In this document: positions 8,750 through 17,313 of the stretch, in pieces
Numbering within the stretch: position 1 is the first letter of the stretch
Layout: each line of letters starts with the position of its first letter
Source: Streptomyces monashensis
GTDB taxonomy: Bacteria; Actinomycetota; Actinomycetes; Streptomycetales; Streptomycetaceae
Assembly: GCF_001866665.1 (NCBI RefSeq)
Contig: NZ_MLYO01000040.1
Coordinates: forward strand, 1-64,000
Reading direction: 5' to 3'
Length of the DNA stretch: 64,000 bases
Notes under the pieces: generated by a model
What the model was told of the DNA's origin: nothing
Databases searched by the model: none
Seen by the model: only the letters and a program-made list of their open reading frames with translations
Translations under genes and position numbers: made by a program

Positions 8750-10213
8750 TCAGTCCGTGCCGGACTCCATCGCGGCGCGGTCGAGCAGTACGTCCTCCTC
8801 CGGGGCCTCGCCGCGCGAGGCGATCGCCTCGGCGCCGCCGTGGGCCATCGCGCCGATCAGACCGGTCGACGCCGCCTGCGCCGCGCCGATCAGCGCCGGG
8901 TGCTCGGTGCCGACCATGCCGAGGCCCGCGTACTGCTCCAGGCGTGCACGGGAGTCCGCGATGTCGAGGTTGCGCATGGTGAGCTGGCCGATCCGGTCCG
9001 AGGGACCGAACGCGGAGTCCTCGGTACGCTCCATGGACAGCTTGTCCGGGTGGTAGCTGAACGCCGGGCCCGTGGTGTCCAGGAGCGAGTAGTCCTCACC
9101 GCGCCGCAGCCGCAGCGTCACCTCACCGGTGACCGCGGCGCCCACCCAGCGCTGGAGCGCCTCGCGGATCATCAGCGCCTGCGGGTCCAGCCAGCGGCCC
9201 TCGTACATGAGGCGGCCGAGCTTGCGGCCCTCGGCGTGGTACTGGGCGAGGGTGTCCTCGTTGTGGATCGCGTTGACGAGGCGCTCGTAGGCGGCGTGCA
9301 GCAGCGCCATGCCAGGCGCCTCGTAGATGCCGCGGCTCTTGGCCTCGATGATCCGGTTCTCGATCTGGTCTGACATGCCGAGGCCGTGCCGTCCACCGAT
9401 GGCGTTGGCCTCCATGACGAGCTCGACCGCCGAGGCGAACTCCTTGCCGTTGATCGTCACGGGCCGGCCCTGGTCGAAGCCGATCGTCACGTCCTCGGCG
9501 GGGATCTCGATCGTGGGGTCCCAGAACCGCACACCCATGATCGGGTCGACGGTCTCGACGCCGGTGTCCAGGTGCTCCAGGGTCTTCGCCTCGTGCGTGG
9601 CGCCCCAGATGTTGGCGTCGGTCGAGTACGCCTTCTCCGTGCTGTCGCGGTACGGCAGCCCGTGCGCGAGCAGCCACTCCGACATCTCCTTGCGGCCGCC
9701 CAGCTCGGTCACGAAGTCCGCGTCCAGCCAGGGCTTGTAGATCCGCAGGTGCGGGTTGGCGAGCAGACCGTAGCGGTAGAACCGCTCGATGTCGTTGCCC
9801 TTGAAGGTGGAGCCGTCGCCCCAGATCTGTACGTCGTCCTCGAGCATCGCCCGGACCAGCAGGGTGCCGGTGACGGCGCGGCCGAGGGGCGTGGTGTTGA
9901 AGTACGCGCGCCCGCCGGAGCGGATGTGGAACGCGCCGCACGCGAGCGCGGCCAGCCCCTCCTCGACCAGGGCCGCGCGGCAGTCGACCAGGCGCGCGAT
10001 CTCGGCACCGTAGGTCGTCGCACGGCCCGGCACCGAGGCGATGTCGGGCTCGTCGTACTGGCCGATGTCGGCGGTGTAGGTGCACGGGACGGCACCCTTG
10101 TCGCGCATCCACGCGACGGCGACCGACGTGTCGAGGCCGCCGGAGAAGGCGATGCCGACGCGCTCGCCGACCGGAAGGGAGGTGAGGACCTTGGACATAG
10201 GAAGAGTATGCAC
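8750..10213 (-). CDS. argG: Argininosuccinate synthase, long (E. coli-like) type
   Basis: Joins citrulline and aspartate with ATP in the penultimate step of arginine synthesis. The ATP pyrophosphatase P-loop IAFSGGLDTSVA lies at 21-32, followed by GDGSTFKGND and DANIWGATHE. At 487 residues it is the longer class of ArgG, distinct from the about 400-residue type usually found beside argH. No other arginine gene is nearby, so this is a stand-alone argG. Two starts are possible: ATG at 10213, with GGAA eight bases upstream, and ATG at 10198 giving MSKVLTSLP, where similarity begins. A TATGCA inverted repeat overlapping the 5' end suggests ArgR control. Confidence 0.95.
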   Translation of the reverse strand: MHTLPMSKVLTSLPVGERVGIAFSGGLDTSVAVAWMRDKGAVPCTYTADIGQYDEPDIASVPGRATTYGAEIARLVDCRAALVEEGLAALACGAFHIRSGGRAYFNTTPLGRAVTGTLLVRAMLEDDVQIWGDGSTFKGNDIERFYRYGLLANPHLRIYKPWLDADFVTELGGRKEMSEWLLAHGLPYRDSTEKAYSTDANIWGATHEAKTLEHLDTGVETVDPIMGVRFWDPTIEIPAEDVTIGFDQGRPVTINGKEFASAVELVMEANAIGGRHGLGMSDQIENRIIEAKSRGIYEAPGMALLHAAYERLVNAIHNEDTLAQYHAEGRKLGRLMYEGRWLDPQALMIREALQRWVGAAVTGEVTLRLRRGEDYSLLDTTGPAFSYHPDKLSMERTEDSAFGPSDRIGQLTMRNLDIADSRARLEQYAGLGMVGTEHPALIGAAQAASTGLIGAMAHGGAEAIASRGEAPEEDVLLDRAAMESGTD

Positions 10214-10234
10214 TATTCCGTATGGCCATGCATA
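10207..10234 (-). promoter_or_regulatory. Candidate ARG box (ArgR operator) at argG
   Basis: TATGCAC at 10207-10213 faces ATGCATA at 10228-10234 as an imperfect inverted repeat with an A+T-rich core, unlike the flanking G+C-rich sequence. ArgR/AhrC operators are A+T-rich imperfect palindromes around TGCAT. The overlap with the outer argG start codon supports either repression at the promoter or the inner start at 10198. Confidence 0.5.
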
Positions 10235-10492
10235 GTCCGGAGCGGGAACGAGTGTCGCGAAGCCCCTCGGACCCCGCCCTCGGACTCGCCTTCCGCCCGC
10301 TTCCCTCCTCCTCAGCGGTGCCGACGGTCTCCTCCTCGCCGATGGCCGCCACGCGAAGCCGCCCCGGGACGACGAAGACGTCCGGTGTGTGGTGGGCGAC
10401 CGGATCCGTGCCGGTCCCGCCGTACCCGATCAGGCAGAGGGGACACTCGCCGGTCGCCCCTCTCCCTGCACTCGCCGCAGGCCGGGCCCGGC

Positions 10493-10981
10493 TCATACCG
10501 GCCCGGTCGCCGGGATGTCGGCGATCTGCGCGGTGGCGGCCGCCGGCACCGCGGCCATGAGCCGGGTCACGTCGATCTCGATGCTGCTGTCGGGCCGGCC
10601 GCCGCCGCAGTGCACCCGGCCCGGACCGCCGACCGTCTCGTCGAACACCACCAGCTCGTCGTGGTCCCCGGAGACCGGGCACACCCCGCCGGGCCGCATG
10701 CCGGCCCTGGCCAGCCGGTCGCCCCCGGCCGGCGCGAGGTCGGTGCGGCGGATCCCGGCCGCTCGGGCCAGCGCGCCGTACCGCAGCCGGGCGTGGCCCG
10801 GCAGGGCGGCCGGCACCAGCCGGTCGTCGGGCGTGACGAACGCCAGGGTCTTCACGGTCCGCTCCAGCGGGACGCCGAGCGCGGCGCAGACCTCCACGGC
10901 GTCGACCACGTCAGGGTGCCCACGCAGCGGGAACGGCGCCCCGAGCGCGCCGAGCGGGCCGGTCGATGCGGGTTCGCTCAC
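10493..10981 (-). CDS. YbaK/EbsC family aminoacyl-tRNA deacylase-like protein
   Basis: 162-residue protein of the YbaK/ProX editing-domain family, which hydrolyses mischarged aminoacyl-tRNAs in trans. Visible features are VKTLAFVTPDDRLVPAALPG (the family strand with the conserved Lys), RTDLAPA, the glycine-rich RPGGVCPVSGDHDELVVFDE, and GGGRPDSSIEIDVTRL near the C-terminus. The usual GGxxP pattern is retained as PGGVCPV. It lies upstream of argG in the same direction. Its TGA overlaps an ATG that opens a frame containing CPLC (see findings). The tRNA specificity cannot be predicted. Confidence 0.88.
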   Translation of the reverse strand: MSEPASTGPLGALGAPFPLRGHPDVVDAVEVCAALGVPLERTVKTLAFVTPDDRLVPAALPGHARLRYGALARAAGIRRTDLAPAGGDRLARAGMRPGGVCPVSGDHDELVVFDETVGGPGRVHCGGGRPDSSIEIDVTRLMAAVPAAATAQIADIPATGPV

Positions 10982-11123
10982 CCCGCGGAGAGTACCGCGC
11001 CGGGCAAGGCGGTCGGCCGCTGCCGACGGCTGCCTTTCGCACGCTCGCGACGGCTCCGGCCGACCGGGGCGGGGCCTCGGCAGCGCCGCGCGGGCCCCCC
11101 GGGCCGTCGGCTCTCGACCGTCT

Positions 11124-12005
11124 CTACCGGCCCGCCGCGACAGCCAGGTCGAGCGCCCGCGTCACCACGGCCGGGATGTCGGTGACCGGGAAGAGCGTGT
11201 GGCGTACGGTGCGGTCGGGCCCGACGACGAGGACGAGCCGTTTGATCCGCAGGTCCTGTCCGGCCCGGAAGGTCGGCAGCCGCAGGGCCGCGGTGAGCTG
11301 GAGCCGGGCGTCGGACAGCAGCGGGAAGGGCAGTTCCTCGGCCCGTGCGAAAGCGGCTTGTTCCTCGGGTGTCTGCGTGCTCACCCCGTGGACGGCGATC
11401 CCGGCGGCCTCGAACCGCGGCCAGGCGGCGCGGAACTGCCGGTTCTCCAGGGTGCAGCCGGCGCTGCCGGGGATCGGGGGGCCGGCCAGGCCGGCCGGGA
11501 TGCCGGGGATGCCGGCGGCCGGGTAGGCGAACACCACCGTCGGCCGCGACCCCGCTGCGACGGGATCGTGCACCCGGCCGTCGGTCGCCGGCAGCCGGAG
11601 GCCCGTGGGGACGGCCTCGCCGACGAGTGAGGCGACCCGCTGGGCCTCGGCGCCGTCGCCGGGGGCCTCGCCGGTGAGGGTGCCGTCGCCGAGGAGCCAG
11701 CGGTCGGCCCAGTCCTGGAGCGCCACCAGGACGGGCACCAGGCCGCGGCCCTGTTCGGTCAGGACGTACTCGTGGCGGGGCGGCCGGTCCTGGTAGGGCC
11801 GCCGCTCCAGCACCTGGTGCTCGGTCAGGGTGCGCAGCCGCTCGGTGAGGATCTTGCGGGAGACACCCAGTTCGCCGGCCAGTTGGTCGAAGCGCACATG
11901 GCCGCGGGCGATCTCGCGCAGGACCAGCAGGCTCCACCAGTCGCCCACCACCGCCGCGGCCTGCGCGATACCGCAGGCGTCGTCGGCCACCCGCCGTGCG
12001 TTCAT
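11124..12005 (-). CDS. HxlR-type regulator fused to a peroxiredoxin-like domain
   Basis: About 293 residues in two domains. Residues 1-105 are an HxlR/MarR-like winged helix (VVGDWWSLLVLREIARG, then LGVSRKILTERLRTL and a wing ending EYVLTEQGRGL) with an N-terminal Cys11 where redox-sensing HxlR proteins such as HypR carry theirs. Residues 135-290 are an AhpC/TSA-type thioredoxin fold: PTVVFAYPAAGIPG, then GSAGCTLENRQFR with Cys184 at the peroxidatic position, and VSTQTPEEQAAFA. The likely role is peroxide- or disulfide-responsive repression. The start at 12005 has GGGGAGAG before it. It is divergent from the O-methyltransferase gene across a strong inverted repeat, its probable operator. Confidence 0.9.
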   Translation of the reverse strand: MNARRVADDACGIAQAAAVVGDWWSLLVLREIARGHVRFDQLAGELGVSRKILTERLRTLTEHQVLERRPYQDRPPRHEYVLTEQGRGLVPVLVALQDWADRWLLGDGTLTGEAPGDGAEAQRVASLVGEAVPTGLRLPATDGRVHDPVAAGSRPTVVFAYPAAGIPGIPAGLAGPPIPGSAGCTLENRQFRAAWPRFEAAGIAVHGVSTQTPEEQAAFARAEELPFPLLSDARLQLTAALRLPTFRAGQDLRIKRLVLVVGPDRTVRHTLFPVTDIPAVVTRALDLAVAAGR

Positions 12006-12028
12006 CGTCGCTCTCCCCAGCAAGACCG

Positions 12029-12056
12029 TTGACAGGCCGTCGGACCCCCATAGTAG
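12029..12056 (+). promoter_or_regulatory. Candidate sigma-70-type promoter of the O-methyltransferase gene
   Basis: TTGACA at 12029-12034 is a perfect -35 hexamer; TAGTAG at 12051-12056 is a plausible -10 with a 16-base spacer. It reads rightward into the methyltransferase gene and abuts the left arm of the inverted repeat, so a protein bound there would block the polymerase. Confidence 0.5.
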
Positions 12057-12094
12057 GTTCCTTTTCGGAACTTAGTAAGTATCGAAAGGGAACC
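12056..12094. promoter_or_regulatory. Inverted-repeat operator between HxlR-redoxin and O-methyltransferase genes
   Basis: GGTTCCTTTTCG at 12056-12067 faces CGAAAGGGAACC at 12083-12094, complementary at 11 of 12 positions, with a 15-base A+T-rich centre. It ends five bases before the methyltransferase start and lies about 50 bases upstream of the regulator start, so binding could repress both. The HxlR fusion is the obvious candidate ligand. Confidence 0.65.
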
Positions 12095-12098
12095 CACT

Positions 12099-12767
12099 GT
12101 GTCTCAGCAGACGTGGACCGCCGTCGACGACTACTTCAACGGTCTGCTCGTACAGGAGGACGACGCCCTGCTCGCGGCGGCCCGGGACAGCGACGCCGCC
12201 GGACTCCCGCCGATCCAAGTGGCCCCGAACCAGGGGAAGTTGCTGAACCTGCTCGCCCGGATCAGGGGCGCGCGCAGCATCCTGGAGATCGGCACCCTGG
12301 GCGGCTACAGCACGATCTGGCTGGCCCGGGCCCTGCCGGAGGACGGCCGGCTGGTCACGCTGGAGAGCGACCCGCACTGCGCCGCCGTCGCCGCGGCCAA
12401 CATCGCCCGCGCCGGGCTGGACCACGTCGTCGACATCCGCGTCGGCAAGGCGCTGGATTCGCTGCCCCTGCTCGCGGCCGAGGAGGCGGGCCCGTTCGAC
12501 CTGGTCTTCATCGACGCCGACAAGCCCTCCAACCCCGCGTACCTGGAGTGGTCCCTCGAGCTCACCCGGCCCGGCAGCCTGATCGTCGGCGACAACGTCG
12601 TGCGCGAGGGCGCGGTCACCGACGCGGCGAGCGACGACCCGCGCGTCCAGGGGGTGCGCCGCTTCACCGAACTCATCGCCGGACACCCCGCGTTGACCGC
12701 CACCACGCTCCAGACGGTCGGCAGCAAGGGGTACGACGGCTTCACCCTCGCCGTCGTGACCGGGTGA
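12099..12767 (+). CDS. O-methyltransferase, catechol/caffeoyl-CoA OMT-like family
   Basis: 222-residue cytosolic SAM- and metal-dependent O-methyltransferase. The motif EIGTLGGYST (63-72) is the family's SAM site, Glu89 in TLESD binds the ribose, and FDLVFIDADK (133-142) with GDN (164-166) supplies the metal-binding acidic residues. Substrates of close relatives are vicinal hydroxyls on aromatic or polyketide compounds; here the substrate is unknown. It starts at GTG immediately after the inverted repeat, with AAAGGGA as a weak ribosome site inside the repeat arm, so repressor binding would also cover the ribosome site. Probably induced when the divergent HxlR-redoxin protein is oxidised. Confidence 0.9.
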   Translation: MSQQTWTAVDDYFNGLLVQEDDALLAAARDSDAAGLPPIQVAPNQGKLLNLLARIRGARSILEIGTLGGYSTIWLARALPEDGRLVTLESDPHCAAVAAANIARAGLDHVVDIRVGKALDSLPLLAAEEAGPFDLVFIDADKPSNPAYLEWSLELTRPGSLIVGDNVVREGAVTDAASDDPRVQGVRRFTELIAGHPALTATTLQTVGSKGYDGFTLAVVTG

Positions 12768-12792
12768 GCGCGGCCCGGTCCGCGGCCGGCCG

Positions 12793-14451
12793 TCAGCCGG
12801 CGGTCAGCAGCCGGCGCACGACGTATCCGGCGGAGTCCACCCCCGAGCCGCCTCCTTCGACGAGCGCCGCGACCGAGATGCGGGAGTCATACGCGGTCAG
12901 CCAGCCGTTGGTGTGGTCCCCCTCCTCCGCGGTGCCGGTCTTGGCGCCGACGCCCGCGAGTCCGGCCAGGCGCGGAGCCGCCGTTCCGGTCGTGGCCACG
13001 CTGCGCATCATCGAGCGGAGATACTCCGCCGTGCCGGCCGAGAGGGGCCGGGGAGCGCTCTCCTGATGCTGGCCGGGGAGGATGACCGGCTGCTCGAAGC
13101 CGGCGTTGCGGACGGTCGCCGCAACGGACGCCATGAACAGCGGGGTGGCCGTGACCCTGCCCTGGCCGATGAACTGGGCCGCCTGGTCGCCGCCTTGCGC
13201 GTCCGGCGGGATGCTCGGATCGGTGGTGGCGACCCCGCCGCCGATGGACCAGCCGCCCATGCCGAACACGTCCACGGCCTCGTCGTGCAGCGCGGAGGCG
13301 TCCCCGTCGTGCACCAGGTCGTGAAAGCCGTCCTTGATGAAGGAGGTGTTGCACGACACCGTGAACGCCTGGGCGAGCGTGGCGCCGGGATCGGCCCGGA
13401 CGCCGGGGTCGTTGCGGAACAGCTGGCTGTTGGCCATCAGCGAGTCCGTGCACGGGGCCGGGCTGTCCGGCGTGAGCCCCGCCCGGTCGAAGAGGGCCGC
13501 CGCGGTGATGATCTTCATGGTGGAGCCGGGCGACTTCATGCCGTTGATGGCGATGTCGCCGTCGTTTCCGCTGTGCGCGACGGCGAGGATGTGTCCGGTG
13601 CGCCAGTCCAGCGCCACGGTCCCGGCGGGCTTGCCCTGGAGGTGGGCGTCCTGCACCGCGCTCTCGGCCGCCGCCTGGAGCCTGGCGTCGACGGTCGCCC
13701 TGATCACCGCGGTCCGTCCCTTCGTGAAGACCTGGACCGTCTCCACGGCGCCGCCGTCGCCGTCGACCACGGCCACCCCCGTCCCGGCGCTGCCACCGGT
13801 GGGCGCGGCGTTCTCGCCGATGGTCGTCGCGATGTCCCGCAGGGACGGGAAGGCGGACAGATCCGTCGTGCCGTCGCTCGCGACCACCTTCGCCGCGTCC
13901 GGATCGGCCGGCAGCCTGCCCGCGATCAGCGACTGGCCGTCGCCCATCCCCGGGTAGAGCACCGAGTTGTTCCAGTGCACCGCCGGCACACCGGTCGCGC
14001 TCTTCAGCACCGCGACGGCGCTGGAGTAGTTCCAGGTGCCGCCCGCCACCTGGGCGCTGACGTCGAAGGTGACCTTCGTCGCCCCCGGCGTCACCGCCGA
14101 CGGCCCCGCGGCCACGATGTGGCCGAACGACACCTTCTTCAGATGCAGGCCGTCGGCGTAGTCACGCAGGGCCTGTGAGGCGGCGTCCGGTACGTCGGTG
14201 TCGCTCGCCGCGCCGTCGACGTGCTGCCGGGACCAGCTGTCCAGGAACGCCCGCGTCAGCTTCACCGCCTCGGCACCCGAGGGCGGCTTGCCCGGCAGCT
14301 CCGACGCGGCGAACGTGTCCCCCGCCGTGGGCTGGGCATCGCCCGCGGAACCGGAGGTCAGGCCGTTGAGCAGGTTGTAGGTACCGAGTCCCCCGAGAGC
14401 GAGCAGCGCGGTGCACGTACCGGCCAGGCCGACCTTCACAGCTCTGTTCAT
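12793..14451 (-). CDS. Penicillin-binding protein with MecA_N-like domain and transpeptidase
   Basis: About 552 residues, anchored by one N-terminal membrane helix (VGLAGTCTALLALGGLGTY, residues 7-25), the rest outside the cell. Residues about 50-160 look like the NTF2-like MecA_N domain, followed by a dimerisation linker and the D,D-transpeptidase: Ser310-x-x-Lys313 in GSTMK, Ser366-Cys-Asn in the SxN motif, and KTGT at 504-507. It cross-links peptidoglycan and could contribute to beta-lactam tolerance, as MecA-type enzymes do. A longer frame begins at 14499, but similarity and the signal anchor fit the ATG at 14451. It stands alone, convergent with the methyltransferase gene. Confidence 0.92.
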   Translation of the reverse strand: MNRAVKVGLAGTCTALLALGGLGTYNLLNGLTSGSAGDAQPTAGDTFAASELPGKPPSGAEAVKLTRAFLDSWSRQHVDGAASDTDVPDAASQALRDYADGLHLKKVSFGHIVAAGPSAVTPGATKVTFDVSAQVAGGTWNYSSAVAVLKSATGVPAVHWNNSVLYPGMGDGQSLIAGRLPADPDAAKVVASDGTTDLSAFPSLRDIATTIGENAAPTGGSAGTGVAVVDGDGGAVETVQVFTKGRTAVIRATVDARLQAAAESAVQDAHLQGKPAGTVALDWRTGHILAVAHSGNDGDIAINGMKSPGSTMKIITAAALFDRAGLTPDSPAPCTDSLMANSQLFRNDPGVRADPGATLAQAFTVSCNTSFIKDGFHDLVHDGDASALHDEAVDVFGMGGWSIGGGVATTDPSIPPDAQGGDQAAQFIGQGRVTATPLFMASVAATVRNAGFEQPVILPGQHQESAPRPLSAGTAEYLRSMMRSVATTGTAAPRLAGLAGVGAKTGTAEEGDHTNGWLTAYDSRISVAALVEGGGSGVDSAGYVVRRLLTAG

Positions 14452-14736
14452 GTAACGGATCGTATGTACGTTCCGTGGAGTTCCGTACCGGTCCTCCATA
14501 GATCGTTATCGGACCGTCAAGCTGCGGTAGCCCCAAATACCTTCACTCGCAGGGGAGTTCAGCGGAAAAGCCAGGTCAGGGCGACGGGCAGGCGCCGATC
14601 CCGCCGTGCAACCGGACGCAGACATCGGATGTGTACCGGACCAAACTCCACCGGAGTCATTGACAGGTGCACACAGCATCCCTACTTTCCGCGATACGCC
14701 CGATGTTTCGATGATCCGTCAGGTTGGAGAGCTCCG

Positions 14737-17061
14737 ATGACCCCACAGCCGGAGAAACACGCGCCGGTCCGCCGCAGATCCGTGCTCGGCACTGCACTCG
14801 GCGGTACGGCGGTGGCGGCGCTGCCCACGACCGCCCATGCCGGAGAGCCGGCTCCGCCGGATGGGCCGGCACGCCCGACGGGCGCCGGGCGTCCCTGGCG
14901 ACTGCGTGACACCATGACCACCGACGGCTCGTGGCAACGCTTCCTGCGCGGCCAGGACCTGGTGTGGAGCAGGCCGCCGACGCTGTGGTATGAGGGCCCG
15001 TTCCTCGGGGACGGGCTGCTCGGCAGCATGGTCTACCTGGAGCCCGGCGCCAACAGCATCCGCTTCACCGTGCAGCACGGCCGTGTCCAGGACCACCGGC
15101 CCGAGTTCGGCAGCGGCTGGGGTACGTGCCGGCTGCCGGTCGGGCACCTGACGCTCGACCCGGTCGGCACCATCACCGCCGTCGACTGGCGGCTGAGTCT
15201 GTACGACGCCGAGCTGACCGGCGCCGTGACCACGTCCGCCGGAACGCTCACCCTCTCCGCCCTCGTCCACGGCGAGGTCCTCGCCGCCCGGGTCACGGCC
15301 TCCGGCGGCGAGCGGGTCGCCTGGACCTTCCACCCCGAGGAGGCCATCAGCCCCCGGAGGATCCAGGAGGCCCCGCCCTCCGGCTACACCGCCAATCCGG
15401 CCTGGACCACCCGCACCGCCCCCGACGGCACCGAGCAGGTCCTCCAGCCCCTGACCGGCGGCGGCCAGACCGCGACCTCGTACCGGCGCGCCGGGGACGA
15501 CCTCCTGCTCAGCGTCGGGCACAGCTTCCCCTCCGGCACGGCCGCCGAGGCCGACGCACTGCGCAACCTGGAGCGGGCCTCGTCGTACGCAGCGCTCCGG
15601 CGCCGGCACACCGGCTGGTGGCACGCGTTCTACCGGAAGAGCTTCGTGTCGTTCCCCGACCAGCGGCTCCAGAGCTTCCACTGGATCCAGCTCTACAAGG
15701 TCGCCTCCGCCAGCCGCGCGGGCGGTCCCGTGATGGCCACCCCCGGCCCCTGGCTGGAGCCCACCCCCTGGCCCGCGGTGTGGTGGAACCTCAACGTCCA
15801 GCTGGAGTACTGGCTCATCCAGGGCTTCAACCACCCGGAACTCGACTCGCTCGCCACCACGCTGCGGCAGAACCAGGAACAGCTCGCCGCCAACGTGCCC
15901 GCCGCCTACCGCACGGACAGCTCCGGCATCGGCCGCAGCTCCGACATGTTCGCGGACCGGGAGGTGGGGCAGCCGGGCACCGGCGCCGAGACCGGCGACC
16001 TCACCTGGGCACTGCACAACGTGTGGCTGTCGTACCGGCACTCCATGGACACGTCCCTGCTGCGCGACACGATCTACCCCGTGCTGCGCCGGGCGATCAA
16101 CTACTACCTGCACTTCCTCACACCGGGCGGCGACGGCAGGCTGCACCTGCCGAGCACCCTCTCCCCCGAGTACCCCGTCGTGCCGCCGCAGGACACCAAC
16201 TACGACCTGGCCCTGATCCGCTGGGGCTGTCAGACACTCATCGATTCCGCCCGACTCCTCGCCATCAAGGACGAGTTGATCCCCCGCTGGCAGGAGGTGC
16301 TGACCCGGCTCACGCCGTACCCGGTCGACGACAACGGCTTCATGATCGGCGCCGACACCCCCTACGCCCAGTCCCACCGGCACTACTCACACCTGCTGAT
16401 GGTGTACCCGCTCCACCTCGTCAACTGGGACCAGCCCGAGAACCGTGACCTGATCACCAGGTCCGTGGTGCGCTGGCATGCCCTGACCGGCGCCCACCGC
16501 GGCTACAGCTACACCGGTGCCGCCTCCATGTACGCGATGACCGGCGACGGAGACACCGCGATCAGCTACCTGCGGAAGTTCTTCGACCCGGCCAGTCGCT
16601 ACCCCTGCCGGGCCAACACGCACTACACCGAGGCGGGTCCGGTCATCGAGACGCCGCTGTCCGCCTCGCAGTCCCTGCACGACATGTTCTGCCAGAGCTG
16701 GGGCGGCACCGTCCGCGTCTTCCCGGCGGTTCCGTCCGCCTGGGCGGACGTGACCCTGCACAACTTCCGTACGCAGGGCGCCTTCCTGGTCAGCGCCGTC
16801 CGCACAGCCGGGGTCACCCGGTTCATCCGGGTCCGGAGTCTGGCGGGCGAACCCCTGAGGCTCCGGCACGGCCTGAGCGGGTCCGTCACCGCCGTGCTGG
16901 AGGACGGCACCCCGGCGCGCACCCGCGACCTCGGCGACGGCACGCTCGCCATCGACCTGCTCGAGGGCCGGGAGGTGCTCGTCCACTCCGGTACCCGGCC
17001 CGACCTCGTCATCGCACCCGTCGCCGTCAGCGAGCCGGGCGCGGCGTGGGGGCTGCCGTAG
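14737..17061 (+). CDS. Tat-exported GH95-like glycoside hydrolase
   Basis: 774 residues. The N-terminus has a twin-arginine signal, RRRSVLGTALGGTAVAALP, with a likely cut after THA near 40. The mature protein shows GH95-type features: an N-terminal beta-sandwich beginning WYEGPFLGDGLLGSMVYL, an alpha/alpha toroid with WWNLNVQLEYWLIQGFNHPE, LPSTLSPEYPV, and the GYSYTGAASMYAMTGDGD stretch, then a C-terminal sandwich. GH95 members are alpha-L-fucosidases or alpha-L-galactosidases; the sequence is divergent, so the sugar is uncertain. I chose the ATG at 14737, seven bases after GGAGAG. No transporter or other glycosidase is adjacent. Confidence 0.85.
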   Translation: MTPQPEKHAPVRRRSVLGTALGGTAVAALPTTAHAGEPAPPDGPARPTGAGRPWRLRDTMTTDGSWQRFLRGQDLVWSRPPTLWYEGPFLGDGLLGSMVYLEPGANSIRFTVQHGRVQDHRPEFGSGWGTCRLPVGHLTLDPVGTITAVDWRLSLYDAELTGAVTTSAGTLTLSALVHGEVLAARVTASGGERVAWTFHPEEAISPRRIQEAPPSGYTANPAWTTRTAPDGTEQVLQPLTGGGQTATSYRRAGDDLLLSVGHSFPSGTAAEADALRNLERASSYAALRRRHTGWWHAFYRKSFVSFPDQRLQSFHWIQLYKVASASRAGGPVMATPGPWLEPTPWPAVWWNLNVQLEYWLIQGFNHPELDSLATTLRQNQEQLAANVPAAYRTDSSGIGRSSDMFADREVGQPGTGAETGDLTWALHNVWLSYRHSMDTSLLRDTIYPVLRRAINYYLHFLTPGGDGRLHLPSTLSPEYPVVPPQDTNYDLALIRWGCQTLIDSARLLAIKDELIPRWQEVLTRLTPYPVDDNGFMIGADTPYAQSHRHYSHLLMVYPLHLVNWDQPENRDLITRSVVRWHALTGAHRGYSYTGAASMYAMTGDGDTAISYLRKFFDPASRYPCRANTHYTEAGPVIETPLSASQSLHDMFCQSWGGTVRVFPAVPSAWADVTLHNFRTQGAFLVSAVRTAGVTRFIRVRSLAGEPLRLRHGLSGSVTAVLEDGTPARTRDLGDGTLAIDLLEGREVLVHSGTRPDLVIAPVAVSEPGAAWGLP

Positions 17062-17166
17062 CCCATGTCGGTCGGAGGGAGGCGTCTTCACAGCGCGCGG
17101 TCCCCAGCACGTCGGCCGAGGCGGCGGTGGAGGCCGGTTCCGCGACAGCGACACGCTCAGCGTCGT

Positions 17167-17197
17167 GGGCGTGGCCGACAGTGGCGTCGCCACGCCC
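17167..17197. terminator. Hairpin between convergent genes
   Basis: GGGCGTGGC at 17167-17175 pairs with GCCACGCCC at 17189-17197. It lies in the 250-base space between the glycosidase and the leftward TetR gene, which has no other recognisable feature, so it may terminate either transcript. Confidence 0.45.
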
Positions 17198-17313
17198 GAG
17201 ACGCCCATCGCGGCCGGTGCCACTGGTCCGAGGCCCTGGTGATCGCCCTGATGGCGTGATCGCTCCGGCGCGCCGGGCGAGGACTGCGGCCCCCAGTCGA
17301 GCACGTTGACCGG

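Noticed and set aside
9123..10682. Minus-strand open frame of about 520 codons over argG
   Set aside because: Most of it is a shifted frame of argG. Only its section at 10260-10496 has coding character and is listed as a finding.
14737..17061. Polysaccharide-utilisation cluster around the GH95-like gene
   Set aside because: No transporter, second glycosidase or sugar-type regulator is adjacent; the gene stands alone.
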